Shown here in pieces: positions 12,339 to 25,253 of a stretch of 64,000 bases of DNA (position 1 is its first letter; the number at the start of each line of letters is the position of its first letter). Source of the stretch: Asterochloris sp. CNOR1 (lineage: Eukaryota > Chlorophyta > Trebouxiophyceae > Trebouxiales > Trebouxiaceae); NCBI GenBank assembly GCA_963969365.1, contig OZ017746.1:2046001-2110000 (forward strand), written 5' to 3'. The notes beneath the pieces were generated by a model. The model saw only the letters and a list, made by a program, of their open reading frames with translations, did no database searches and had not been told where the DNA came from. Made by a program: the position numbers and the translations under genes.

Positions 12339-15300
12339 CTAGTCAGTGATCTCAAAGTCAGACTCCTCTTCTGACCCCTGCTGCTCCTCATCGCTGCTAA
12401 GCACCTCCAAGTATGTTTGCTTGGCCGCTGCAGCGCGGCGACGGGGGACCACAGCCCTCGGGGCTGGCAGAGCCTCCCCCACTGTCTGCTCTTCATCGCT
12501 CTCCTGCAAGCACAGTTGCTGGCTGTTGCTCAGGGCGAATGTGCTTTATCTACTTTCAGTGGACATCGTCCACTGGCACAGGCATAGCTGCAAGAATGGC
12601 CCTCTCGCTGTGAGGTGCGGAATAGTGTCCTCTGCAATCCTCTGGAGGGGCAGGACAGCCGTCCTGACCCAGCAGAGGCCGTTGCTCTGCAAGTGCATGA
12701 ACTTGCGGAAGCAGCATGAGGAGTGACCGTGAGCTTGGCTCTGCTTAGCAAGGCTGCTGCAGCTGAGCCATGACGTGGTCTCACACAATGCCTCACCTCC
12801 TGGGCAGCAGGCAGCTTTGCTGGTGGGGCCATCCGGCTCCTGGGGGCTCCCGACGCCTTGTTGAAGGGCGATGGCCGCATGCGCCTTACCTTGCCCTGCA
12901 GACAGCAGCAGGCAGATGCTCAGGCTCCCTGTGCAACATCAATTTCAGAAGCTGGCCGCGCAGCCCCATGCTGTGTATGGACCCTGTGGTGCTCTCAGAG
13001 GCAGGGAGGTGCTCCGGCTCCAAGCACAGCACCAGCAAGACATGTGTTGCCATGGCTGCTCAGCGCAGGCATGATGTGGTGCTGCGACTGAATGCCACAA
13101 GTTGAGTCAGTTCGCAGCAGGGTTGCGGCAGCTCGCCTCAGGGGCCACCACGGGGGAAGCGGTCTCTGAGCCACCATTGTCCAGGTCCCTAACTGCTGTG
13201 GGAGACGTGGAGACAAGCTTGACAGCAGCCCCTTGCAGCTTGCGCTTCACCACAGCCTTGCTGCCAGCACCTGCAGCCGCAGAGGTGCAATGTGGTAGTG
13301 ATGGCTGGGGCACTCAGGTGGTCTGGCAGCAGCCTGGCAGCTTCTCTCGTGCGTGATCAGCTCCGCCTGCTTGGGGACTGCTGCGCAGCCTCACAGGCAT
13401 AGCTAGCTGCAAAGCGACACCTTCAGGCTGGCACCTCTGGGCTGTGCCACTGCCAAGCACATCCACTGCAGGCTAGGGCTGGACCACTGCACAGTTTGTT
13501 GGGGGCAAGCTGGTGCCCACATGTCCCAGCCAGCAGGAAGACGCAGCACTCAAGGTTCAGCCAGATACCTGCTGTTGCTGAGGGCGCAGCAGCCTTTTTC
13601 GCGGGCGCTTTTCTGGCAGCTGGTAGCGGGGAGTTCACCTCATCATCGCTGTCTGTCTGCTCCTCACTGCATTTGACAAGCCAGCGTTCAAAATGCCGGT
13701 CGGCCTTGGGCCAACATCTGTGTGCTGCTTGTCAACGTCTTCATTTGCAACGACATGGCTCCCTCAGCAGCAGCTGTGAGAGGCAGCGCAACACGACTCC
13801 TGCCTTGGCACCTAAGGGCTGGCGCAGACTGCACTCCCAGCATATGCAAAAGCACCGGTGGTGTGTGCTCTGGAAGGCGAGTGCAGCTGGCACACTAGGC
13901 ACAGGCAGACAAGAAGCATGTGATCAGCCACGGCCTGGCACGAACATGGTGACTTGCCTGTCCTCCAGCTCCTCCCTGTAGCTAGCTGCTTTCTTAGAGG
14001 CGGCCCTGCCAGCTGCCAAGCGTGCAGGGGCAGCTGTGGATTTGCTGGCATCAGAGCTGCTGTTCTTCACCTGCAGCCCGCCCATGCGCCCTGCATGGGT
14101 TTTTAGTATTGTCTCAGCACCGCCTTGAGGACACCATTCAGTATATAAGCTACGCTTGTCTGCTGCCTGCTGCAGCCTGTCTGCAAAGCTCATGCAGCCT
14201 GGAGATGCCCAGTCAGGAGGCATGCACAAGCTTGGCACAGCCTGATAAGGTAGCAGAGCATGCCGCACATCATTAGGCAGGAGACCCACCTGCCAAGCGA
14301 TCCATCAGAGAGGGCTCAAACTCGTTGTCGCTGCCTGCAGCCTTGTTGACCCTGACAGGCTTGGCTGCACCAGCAGCAGCTGCTTTGGATGGCTTGCCAG
14401 CTGCTGCTGATGCAGGCCTGGGCTTGGCAGCCTTCTCCACAGCCTGCCCACCGCTGAAAGAGGAGGGGCTCTGATCCTCCTCGCCTGACACCTCCATGGA
14501 ATCTGGGTCTGCCTTGACCGCCTTCCTGCGCCTGACAGGGTCCTTTACCCTGTGCAGCAGAGGCCAGACAGTGAGGTGTCGGCACACCTGTCTATTGCCA
14601 CTGCAGTTGGGGTTTGCCACTGTGCCTCAGCAGCTGCTAGCACGAAACATGTTGCAGGCATGCTCACCACCACATGGGCAGCTGGACAAGGTCCTCAGAA
14701 ATGCAGAGCTGCTACAGATGTCGGCTGAATATGGCTGTGATTGTGAGGGATGCGCCATGCAGCAGAGGTCATAACTCACGTTGCAGGGGGTGGAGGAGGG
14801 ATGAAGTCTCCGCTTGGCACCGGAATGGAGGTGACGGCTTCAGAAATGGCTGCCTTCTTGGCCACTGCCTTCTTCTGCAGGTCCACAGAGCGCCGTCATA
14901 CAAGCCGGCTACTAGCCAGCTTTGATGACATCAGCTGGCCCTTGATGCAATGTTGCCGGCATGCATCTATGCGGAAGACATCAAGCAGCTGGTCTGCTTG
15001 CAGCCAGGGTGTTGAGACATCTCACAACGCTTGATCCGCAGCACCAGGGAACCTCATATGGTAGGCACACCTTGTGCTTGGCCGCAAAGTCGTCATCGCT
15101 GCCCTCTGAGAGATCATAGTCGTCACCATCTGACTCCATGTACTTCTTAGTCTTTGCCTTGGCAGCCTGCAGTGGCAGCAGTGCTGCCATTGAGACAGCA
15201 ACAGGCCAGCTTTGCGGCTGTCGCAAAGCAGCAGGTGCCCATCAGCAGGATGAGACCTCCAAGCACTGAGGAACATTGGCTGCCCTGCACTGCTCATGGA

Positions 15301-18300
15301 TGCAAGCTCGCTGAGCACAGCTGCATGTATGTGTCGTGCTGACCTTGGCACCCTTGCCCTTCTTGCCCTTGTTGGCCAGAGCTCTCCTTTGCTGCTCCGC
15401 CAACAGCGCTGCAGGGCAGTCACACAGTGTCTTGCTGGTTGCGAGTGCTGTGCGAGGGACTGCGCTGGCTTGGAGGCTGGCTGCTGGCTGCAGCCTGCAG
15501 CATGGCTGAAGCCAGGCTGACACAAGTGCCTGCATGCAACGCAACCTCAATACAATCCACTGCATGCCACATGGGGCGATTGGACACCATGCCTGTTGCC
15601 CAGTTCTTGCTGATACAAAGAAGCCAGTCTGCGGTTCACATATTATGCCCACCCGCGCTGGTGGCCTCAGCAGCCTCCCACTCGTGGTATGCCACCACAA
15701 AAGCGTCCAGGTCCACCATGTACAGCTCCTCAGCAGTGGTTTGCTGCAGGCGCTGCACCTCTGCCTGCTGCTTGTCAGCCTCCTCCTGAAGAGAGGCCAC
15801 CTGCACCAAAGTACCAGTGGCTTGTCTGGCGCCCTGTGACAGAATGTCAAAGTGAAGGTGCAATTGAACGAGGTCAGCTGCTGCGTCCTGACACGCTTCA
15901 AGGGTTGGCAGGAGGCTTGCTGATTCAATGCACAGCCTGCAATCAAGGCCTGCAGTTGGAGTGGCAGTTCAGCGGCCCCCTCACAAGCAGCAGGGGCCAA
16001 GCTCCAATGACAATGTGCACATTGTCAAGCACTCACCTTCTCCATGGTCAGGCTGTAGATGGCCATGTTGAGTAGGTAGTCATAACTGACGTCCTTTGAC
16101 TCTCCCTCAGCATCCTCTGTGTCAGCAGCTGGAGGCCCAGTCAAATACTGCAGCACATATAGCTGGCCTGCTCTGTGGCTCGCAGGGTAGTTTAAGCCCC
16201 TTTCACAGCAGCAACGAGCTGTGGAGCCCATTGCGGGCTGACTGCCAAGCAGTTGGCTGCCTTGCCTGGGAGGCCTCCAGGTGCAATTTGGCTCAGGTGA
16301 CGTTCGCCTATGATCACGCAGCGCACTCAACCCCGCCATGGCACACCTTCTTGACCCTGCTGGGCATCTTGTCGTAGCCCTGTTTCTCCAGCTCACTGTT
16401 GATGTCTGCCCGCTTGCGGTTGCTGATGACGAGCTTGCCAGCCACTACGGCCAGGATGAAGCGCACCTTGTTGTTGCACCGCATCTGCTCATACTTGGCC
16501 GCCTGCAGCAGCAAGAGAGCTGGAACTGCCTGCACATCCTTTATGGCCAGCCTGATGAGCGCAGCCTGACTGCACGGCCATCGCTGTATGCAACCGCAGC
16601 CAGCAGCCCAGCAACTGCTGGTGACAGCTGGCAACACCAGATGGAAGGCCTGCTACTGCACACAGCGCCCTGGAAGACCAGGGCAGCTGGCCGAAGCAGG
16701 TGGACTATTGACAATCTCTGTGCTGCCCCACCTTGAGCAGGAACACATGACGCCGATGGTAGTACTCCAGGCGCAGCTCAAAGAACTCCGCCAGAATGGC
16801 CTGCGGTGACTCATAGCGCTTGATCACGCCGTCCTTGTCAAAGAGCATCATGTTCCCTGCAGGCAGCGGCACATGCTGCCAGGTGAGTCAGCCCTTTTCT
16901 GCAATATGCTGCATCGTGAGCCCTGCATGCCATGCCATCAGGCTGTCTGATTGCAGCATGCTGCAGCGCATTGCCTGATGGCGCTGCCAGCAGGCTTTCA
17001 TGTGGACCAGCTCAAGTTTACAGGAGTGCTGAAGCTCATCAAGGCCTGCCCAACAGCTGCGCTGCTTGTCAAGGAGCGCTGTGGGACATGTGTGCACCCT
17101 GCTGCTCACCAATCGAAGTCTTGGTCATGAGCTTTAGCTTGGCATGCGGTCCAGCCTGCATGACCTCAGCAATCCTGGCACCACTGAACATGAGCTGAAA
17201 GTGCACATCAGTGTCGGTGTGGTACTCCTTATACTCCTGCAGGCACAGGTCACCACATCAATCTATGCATGACACTGCCCCCTGGGGCACCAGACCAGAA
17301 TGCCAGCAACAGTTCAGGCAGCCACCTCACCTTTGTGCGGCTTGTCTGCATTGCTGAGACCTTGTGACAGACCTCTTACCAGCTGCTGGGGAAGCACCAA
17401 CAGCTGGATCTTTGGGGGGCCATGACCAGCCATTGCAATCCACCTCACCTCAATGAGAGCTGGAGCGGTCCTGTCCTCAGGCTTGACCAGCCCCTCCAGC
17501 ATCTCCTTATAATCCTGAGTCCACTTGCGGATGGGCAGCTCTGTGATGTCCAGAGTTGTTGCATCACGCTGCACCATTCATGTCAGGATGGCTGCTGAGC
17601 AAAGAGGGCAAGCCAGCATGCAGAATTGGAGCAGCTGTTGTTGCACTGGCTGAGATTCTGGTCTGGCTACGGCTGTGGACTGACTTCTCCCCACAACCAC
17701 CTGCTATTGCGCTGACCAAAAGGCTGGCTAACACCACAGCAGGGTGGGTATCTGTCAAGTGACTCACAAGCTGCTTCACAAAAGTCAATGCTGCTCAAGA
17801 GCTTGTCTGAGGCCGGGCCTCAGGCTGCTTGGGACCTTCATGTGCTGCACCCAGCCAGGCTGAGAGAACTGTTCAGCTGCAGGTCCTTCAGACAGCCATG
17901 TCCAGTGACGGACATTCTCTGCTCTGCAGCACCCACCTGGGACACGCTGCCATACACTGCGTAGCTCTTGCCCGCTGTCTTGGAGGGCACCTCCATGATG
18001 GTGCCACGGAAGCCTCTGTACCAGGGGGACATTTCCTCCATTTCTTCGCCTGCCAGGAGGTGCTTGATATTCCTGACGATGTCCTTGGGATTGTAGTTGG
18101 GGATAGAGGTGCTCCAGCCAGTGCCAATGCCCTCTGCCCCATTCACCAGCACCATAGGCAGGATGGGCATGTACCTGCCAGCGTCTCAGGCTTCAGTGAG
18201 TTATATCAGCAGAACAAGCACACAGGTCAGGTTGGTCTTAGGCCGGCTGGCCAGATGCCAGCTTCTGCTGACCAGCTGACCCAGTGTCAGCCACAGCAGC

Positions 18301-21300
18301 AAAGGTGTCTGCACAGCCTTGCAGACGTGCCAACCGATCCCCTGCGGCTGCCACGCAGCAATTGGCCTACAAACAAGGGCTCATGCAGGATGCAGCAGTC
18401 AGCAGCGCCATGGCGCAGCTGCAGATGAGCAGGCAGCAAATGCTGCATGCGCACCACTCTGGCTCAATGCTATCGCCCTCCTCGTTGAGATAGGTCAGCA
18501 GCCTGTCGTCCACACCATTGAATAGGTGGCGTGTCAATTTAGCCAAGGAAGTGAAGATATACCTGGGGCTGGCACTGTCCTTGCCACCCTGCAGCCTGGT
18601 GCCAAACTGCCCTGCAGCAAAGCAAGGAGTGCAAGCTCAGTGCCTGCTGAACGGGCTGGTGCATATGAATGGAGATCTCACAGAGACCCCTGCAGGCTCA
18701 AGCAAGCTGGCAGGGCCCAGGCTCTGGCAGAAGCAGTCTCCACATGCAAATCTTGTGCAAGTTGCTCTGGCAGATGCCCCGTGCTTCATGTTAATCTTGG
18801 TCTGTGCTGCCTGTGGCTCAACTAAGCAGGAGGCGCTGCTTTTGCATGCCTGGGTGACATCTTGCTTGCCTGCTGGGTGCAGCAGGTTGATGTTATTGCT
18901 GCCCACAAAGTTCTGCGCCATGCCAACAATAGTCCCTGCCAGACTGGTCTCTCCATGGTGGTAGGCTGAGTGCTCAGACACATAGCCAGCAAGCTGGCTG
19001 ACCTGCACACCACAAACAGCACATGCTTCATCTTGAGAGTGAAACTTTTACGCACGAACAACAGTTGTTCAGAGGTGCAGGCTGGGCCACACCCAGGGGA
19101 GGCAACGCACCACCAAACACAAGTGCAGGTCGAGGCTCAGCACACAAGAAAAAGCGTCTCTACAGCAGCAGCCTCTTGCCTTGATCTCCTTGACCAGGTT
19201 TCGCTTGAAACACCCATACAGAATCTTGCGCTGCCCTGGCTTGAGGCCGTCCACCATGGAGGGAATGGAGCGCAGCAGATCAGCACGAGAGAAAAGGATC
19301 AGCTCCTGCAGGCGTGCGGCTCCATTGGCACAAGCTGTTGGGGCTCATGTTGGGCTGGTACAAAGTGAAGATGATCATGCATGAGAGAGCAAACCGCTCC
19401 TGCAGGCCTCTGCTTCATGCTGGCCCAGAAGCTCTGCTTACCAACAGCAGTGCAGCGCCTAGGCAGCGTGCTACAACTACATTCGCCAGATGCATTCCAG
19501 CACATGGCGCCTTTCGTTGCATGTCTGAGGCAGGTGCCATGACTCTTGCTTACAGGGCTGGCGCCAGGGTTTGATGGCAGCCAGCAGACAGGTGTGACTG
19601 AGGGCAAACACCTTGTTGACAAAGTCATGATAGGTAATCTCCTCCGCTGTGTGGTCCAGGAAGGTGCCTGGCTCATAGGCGCGCAGCCATGCCTTGCGCT
19701 CCTCGATCTTCTTCTTGGAGAAAGCCATCTCCAGTGCTGTGCCATCCTGATCCCCTGCAGGCAGGCGGTGCTGGCTTGGGTGGGCGACTTGTGCACATGA
19801 TCTACCTTCAGAGGGTTGCAGCATGAGTGCTGGTCTCCTGGACGCAGACAGGGTAGCTGGAAGCAATGCATGGCACACATTCTTTCTAGGCAGGGCAGCT
19901 GAAAGCAGACCTTCTGCAGCATGCAGCTGCATGGAGAGAGGCATCCTACCATGCCAATGGCAGCACCCACAGCGGTCAGCAGCCTCCACTGGCTCTGCAA
20001 GCTCCTCAAGGTCATGTCAGCAGTATCTGCCAGAGCTGCTGACACATCTGCTGAGGAGCAACCAGGACAGCCACTGCCTCATAGGCCCCTGCCTCAGGTG
20101 TGACATAAGCAAGGGCGGGCCCCTCACCATTCCACACAAAGGTCTTTCTGTGGTCGTCAATGTCGGCAAAGTATTCCTTTGCCTCCTTGGCGTCAGATGT
20201 ACCTAAACCCTTGTAATACTTGATTGCCCACCCCTGCGTGTTGGTGCGCTCGCACCAGGCCTCATACTCTGGCATCGTGTAGAAAGCCAGCACCTGACGC
20301 CCTTTCTTGGCCTGCAGCCGGCACTCCTGGAAGTCAGCAAGAGACACAAGGGCAAAAGCTGCACACGGCTCCTAGGTGGGGCATACAAACAAGCATGCAT
20401 GAAGGGGACTCAGTCTCATGTTGCAGTACCTCAGCAGGCTGGAGGCCATGTGCTTTGCTGAGGCAGTGACCTGCCTGCCCTTTTGCTGTGCAGCTGCATG
20501 ACAGACAGACTGTGCAGCTGCTGACGGATGCAGGGCTGACTCGGCCCCAGGGGCAGGCGCTATTGCAATGGCTGAGCAGCATTATAGCTTACCTTGATGA
20601 CAGGCGTAATGAACTCGATCAGGAAGCCTGGTACCCTGAGCAGGGAGGGATAGAAGGTATGGAAGTAGTTCATGATGAGCCCCTTGATGTGGGAGCCATC
20701 ATGGTCCTGGTCAGTCATGATCATCAGGTGGCCGTACCGCAGCTGCTTCACGTCAGTGTATTGCTGCAGGGGCCATGAGCAATTGAAGGCAGCACGCTTT
20801 GCAGCTGGTAAGCAAGCAGGATCTAGCAGCACGTTGGTCATGTGGTGGCGGCTTCACCTACAGGTGCAAGCGGTGTCGCGGCTCTGAAGCTCTCACCTTG
20901 TTGTGCTGCAGCCCCATGATCTGCTTGATGGCTTGGATCTCAGCATTGCCACTGATCTGCACCGCACTGGCATCCCGCACATTCAGCAGCTTTCCCCTGC
21001 AGACACACACCTGTATTTTGGCATCAATGCTGCCAACTTGCCACCCTCTATGTGCTAGTCGTGGCCAGAAATCTCCCCAGTATGTCACTCAGCAATGTTC
21101 TGGCCATGCGTTCTACAGCCCTGGGCCCGCCCAGATGCCCCTCCACCCTCAGGGCAAACTGACAAGCACTGTCTTCTGTCTGAGGCAGCTCGCAGCTGGG
21201 TTTGACTCTCACCTGAGCGGGAAGACACCAAAGTTGTCCCTGCCCACCACGCTGAGACCAGCAATGGCCAGCGTTGCGGCTGAGTCTCCCTCAGTGAGGA

Positions 21301-24300
21301 TTAAGGTGCACTGATCAGAGTTCCTCCCCCCAGCATTGTTGGCATCAGCCAGCTTGGGTATGCCTGCAGCATCACAGCCGAACCTCAAACATACAGCAGG
21401 AGCTGGAGCGCAACACACTCTGGAGCCGCTTCACTCTGACTGTGACAAGATATTTGTTCTCCTCTGGCTCAAGGGAGGAAGCTGCGTTGCCTTACCACAT
21501 GATGAAGATGCAACAGAGGACTAAGATGGGGTCCCAGGGCTACAGACAGGCAGGCATGATGCAGTTCAGTGAAAGAGGCGGCACCTGTCACCCTGCCTCT
21601 CTTGGCTCCGTCACCCTTCTTGAGATCCTTATTCTGCTTCAGCGAAGCATACTCCAGAATCTGGTCCTGTACCTGCAGGTGATATTGAGGCACACTCAAA
21701 AAGAGGCCAGCCTGCCATCTGCAGAGATGCCCTTTTCACTGCAAAACCTGCAAACTGGTCAGACTCCCAGCTCACGAAGGAAGAAGATCAGCAAGGAATG
21801 TTTGGGGCTGGCGGCAAGGGAGGACACTGTGACCATGAGCTGGCAACCACTCAGATTTCTATCAGCAAAATATTTTCACTGCTGATTGCATGCAGCCGCC
21901 AGCGATGGTCCTGGCCAGGCATCCACCTGAGTCAATTGCTGGTGAGGCAGCTGTCTTCTGGGGCAAGCCAGGCTAGCAACATAGATGCAGGCAGCGGTGG
22001 CCCTGGGCTCTGTGATCGTGAGGAGTAGGCCCATGCAGTGTGCACACCTGCTTCTCAACCTTCTTGAGGAAAGCCTCAGGGATCGCAGGCTTCGAACCAA
22101 AGGCTGTGGCCCTGAGCGTCAGCGTCTCTTTGGTCTGCATCAGTAAGCAAGCCCTCGCGATTGTCATTGCATATGTAAGCTGATGTACTGAGCCAGACTG
22201 CCATCATGCCCTCACACACCCACCAGCAGCAATGCTTGTTGCCCAACCTGCGGGTCCCAGCAGCAGGTGCTCACCTGAGAGTCAAAGGCAGGGTTGATGA
22301 TCTGGGAGTTGACAAACACCCAGAGGTAGTTCTTGACCATGAATGGCTTAACTTCAATTTTGTCCTTCTTGTTCTTCTTTGTCAAGCTGTCTGCCAGCGT
22401 CCTGCAATGCAGAAAAATTGAAGGTGAGCTTGAGCAGCGCCGCGCAGGGTGCTGCTTTGACCTGAAGGGCACATGATTGCGAGCTGCTGAGCAGCAAGCC
22501 ACACTCACTTGCAGATCTGGTTGGTGATGAGGTCCACATGCGTGCCGCCCTTGGTTGTGCAGATCGAGTTTGCAAAGCTGACCTGCAGTGGGGCACACTC
22601 ATCAGCGCCGCTGAAGGCAGCAACGCAGACTTGTGTGAGGCAACACTGCTGCAGCCTGTGACAGAAATGCAAAGGCGCAAAATCAAGTGCATCTGCCTCC
22701 TGTGTGCAGCAATTTGAGGGAGACTGCAGCATCAAGCAGCAGCTGGACTCTGCAAACACACCTGCTGGAACTGCCCCTGGTCTGCCACGCTGACGCACAC
22801 CTCCCACCGCTCGTGCAGCTTCTCGTACACGCGAGGGGCACCTGTGCCCTTGGGTGGTGCCTGACCCAGGTACAGGTCCACATACTCCTGGAAGGTTTTG
22901 ACTGGCACACGTGTACCATTCAGGATGACCTGCACAGGAGCTGAGCTTCACTACGGGCCTCCGTTGCTCACACTGGTGGGTCGAGGCAATCAGGCAGCTA
23001 TGGCTCCTGCGCAGAGATTGACATGCAGTCTCTGATGGCTGCAGTGCAGGCTGGAAAAGGCCACGGCTGCAGTCATCAAGTAAGGAGCTGCTGACAGACA
23101 GTTTGAGGCGCATGTTGTGACAGTGCAACATATGTCTGCCAATCAACACCGATTGTGCAGCCCTCGAGGCCTGTGCACTGAGTGATCACGCAATGCAACT
23201 CTGCCACCCCACCTTCACTGTGCGCCCCAGGAGGCCTGCCATGTCATACACACGCTTGCGCATGAGCGCAATGGTGTCCTCCTCCAGCTTAGACATGCTG
23301 AATTTGGCCAAGTCTGGCTTGAAGGTCACGCAGGTCCAGTTCTCTGAGGCTTTGCACGCCCCGATCTTGGGCTCCCCCTTCTGGCTCATATTGTCTGTGA
23401 ACACCTGCACCAACAGATGCAAGCACTCTCTTGTGGCCACATTGAGGTGTTTGACGGCCGCACAGGTCTGTGTGCTGCTAGCGCAGCAAGGAGAGTATGA
23501 CAAGTGTTGTGCACTGCCCAGGCAGCAATGAGATTGCACCTAGCAAGAGTGTACTGTAGCATTGAAGCATACCTGCTTGTACTTGCGGCCGCGCTTCCCG
23601 TCGGCCGTCTCAATCACAAACTCCACAGAGAAGATGTTAGCCAGCTTGGCACCATAGCCATTCCTTCCACCTGTGACCTGCGGCAGAGGTACACATTGTC
23701 AGCTGAAAGTAGGGGCTCATGGCCCAGCCGCATGCTGTGCTCAGCACAGGCCTGCCCAACTGTCAGACCGGAATGTGCAGCACCAGGCAGAGCCAAAGGC
23801 TGCATATACTCCCAACTTGCTTTGCCCATTCAGCAAACTGTGCGACCCAGGTGCATCAGAAAGGACTTCTGGCTGTGACGTGTGCAGCATCAGGAGTCAG
23901 CAAGGTAGCGCAAGGCCTCCCTCACCTTCTCCTCTGCATCGTTGTAGTTGGAGCTGGTCAGCAGGTGCCCGAAGATGAGCTCAGGCACGTACACCTTCTC
24001 CTCCTTGTGCATCTCCACTGGCACTCCATCACCATTGTTCCACACGCTGATAGTGTCTGTAGCCTACAGCAGAAGCAGTGCTTCCAGCAGAAGCAGTGCA
24101 TCCAAGAGATGAGGTCAGGCTGGACACCACAACGCCTAGGGGCAGAGATTTGTTGTGGCCAGCCAACTTGCTGTGCTGGAGCTGGCCTGCTGCAGGTCTG
24201 CAAGTGCTGAGACCTTACGTCTGACGCTGCCTGCCAGCCTCAAGCAGGCACAGCTGGAAAACTTGGGCACACAATGCGCGAAGCTGGTGCCAAAGGCTGC

Positions 24301-24992
24301 TCTGCTGGTGGAGGGAGCTGCTGGATGCCGCTGCCTCCCTGCGCCCACCAAGACAGGGAGAGGAGATGTGCTGCAGACAGCTCCACTGCGCAGGACATCT
24401 GGAAGCCCTGCAACATGCGGCCGCCAGTCTCGGGCGCATCACTGTGCTCACCACGTCAATGTCCACCTTCAGCATATCCATAGAAGGATCCCGCACTTTG
24501 TTGTCTGCTGCATTGACCAGGATCTCATCGAAGATCTTGTAAAGGCCGGGGGTGAAGCTGATGTCCCGCAGCACCATGTGGCTGCCATCGTGGACCCACA
24601 GCTTGTCATCCTTCTTCTCAGTGCTGCACAGCAACAAGAGAGGCTTTGAGTGCACCACTAAACAGCTGCAGTGTTGAGTCAGACCTGCTGCATTCCTGAG
24701 GCATCTCCTCACCTGCCAATGTAGGTGTCAGGCCGCAGGAGGATGTGCTCAAGCTGAGACTTCTTCTGGTAAATCTCCTCAATGGCACGCTCTGAGGTGT
24801 TTACTGAGCTACTAGGCTGCAGCACAGCCTTCTTGCTGCCAGCCTGCAGGTGTTGAGATGCTTTGGCGGCATGTGGCAAGTATCCTGCCCAGGGAATGCT
24901 CATGCGACGGCCTGGATTGCAGGATCATGCTGCTGCCAATCCAGAAACACCTTTTTCGTGGCAGGTTTCACGTTCTCCTGATCCACCTCCAT
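12339..24992 (-). CDS. TOP2: DNA topoisomerase II (eukaryotic type IIA)
   Basis: More than 30 exons spread over 12.6 kb. Exon 1 (24992-24951) encodes 14 residues, MEVDQENVKPATKK. Exon 2 (24843-24713) ends in TYIG and joins in phase to STEKKDDKLW. The GHKL ATPase (about 24840-22200) shows EILVNAADN, WNNGDGVPVE, FGHLLTSSNYND and TGGRNGYGAKLAN. TOPRIM shows EGDSA (about 21285) and DQDHDGSHIKGL (about 20705). The breakage-reunion core has SEHSAYHHGE, NFVGSNN and RYIFT, whose catalytic Tyr codon is 18559-18561, and NGAEGIGTGWS. The C-terminal tail (about 15200-12339) is Lys/Ala- and acidic/Ser-rich, ending in SDFEITD. The enzyme passes one DNA duplex through another using ATP, in the nucleus. All catalytic motifs are present. 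A TGTAA element, the usual green-algal poly(A) signal, lies on the minus strand at 12309-12313. Length is about 1,500 residues, normal for the family. Confidence 0.96.
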
Positions 24993-25253
24993 GCCGTTTT
25001 CAGGAGTGAATGCACAGCACTCAGCTTCGCAGAGCTGCCTCTGGTCACAGCTTGATCGCCAGGCGCCTGCGGTGCATGCTCACTGAGGTTGACTGAGCCT
25101 GTTGACTATAGTATAGAACACTATAGTCAACCTAGCAAGGGCTTCGTTTCGAGAAATGCAGATCGAGACTCCCTGTCCCTCATGAGATCAGCTGGTGTCA
25201 TCTGCAGGACACAATTATTCAGTGAACCTTTCATAAACCTCTGATCTTGTGCG
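24993..25253. promoter_or_regulatory. divergent promoter region TOP2 / GH51
   Basis: This 261-bp gap separates the start codons of TOP2 (minus) and the arabinofuranosidase gene (plus), so it must hold both 5' UTRs and core promoters. It includes a 12-bp inverted repeat described separately. No clear TATA box is seen. Regulation cannot be read from it. Confidence 0.5.
25101..25131. repeat. perfect 12-bp inverted repeat (AT-rich) in the divergent promoter
   Basis: GTTGACTATAGT at 25101-25112 and ACTATAGTCAAC at 25120-25131 are exact reverse complements with a 7-nt spacer. A further GGTTGAC half-site lies at 25088-25094. The element is AT-rich in a GC-rich setting and midway between two divergent genes, which suits a binding site for a dimeric factor or an extruding hairpin. 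Function is inferred only. Confidence 0.75.

Noticed and set aside
24068-24101. Short direct repeat CAGCAGAAGCAGTGC in a TOP2 intron
   Set aside because: A two-copy slippage duplication with no further structure.
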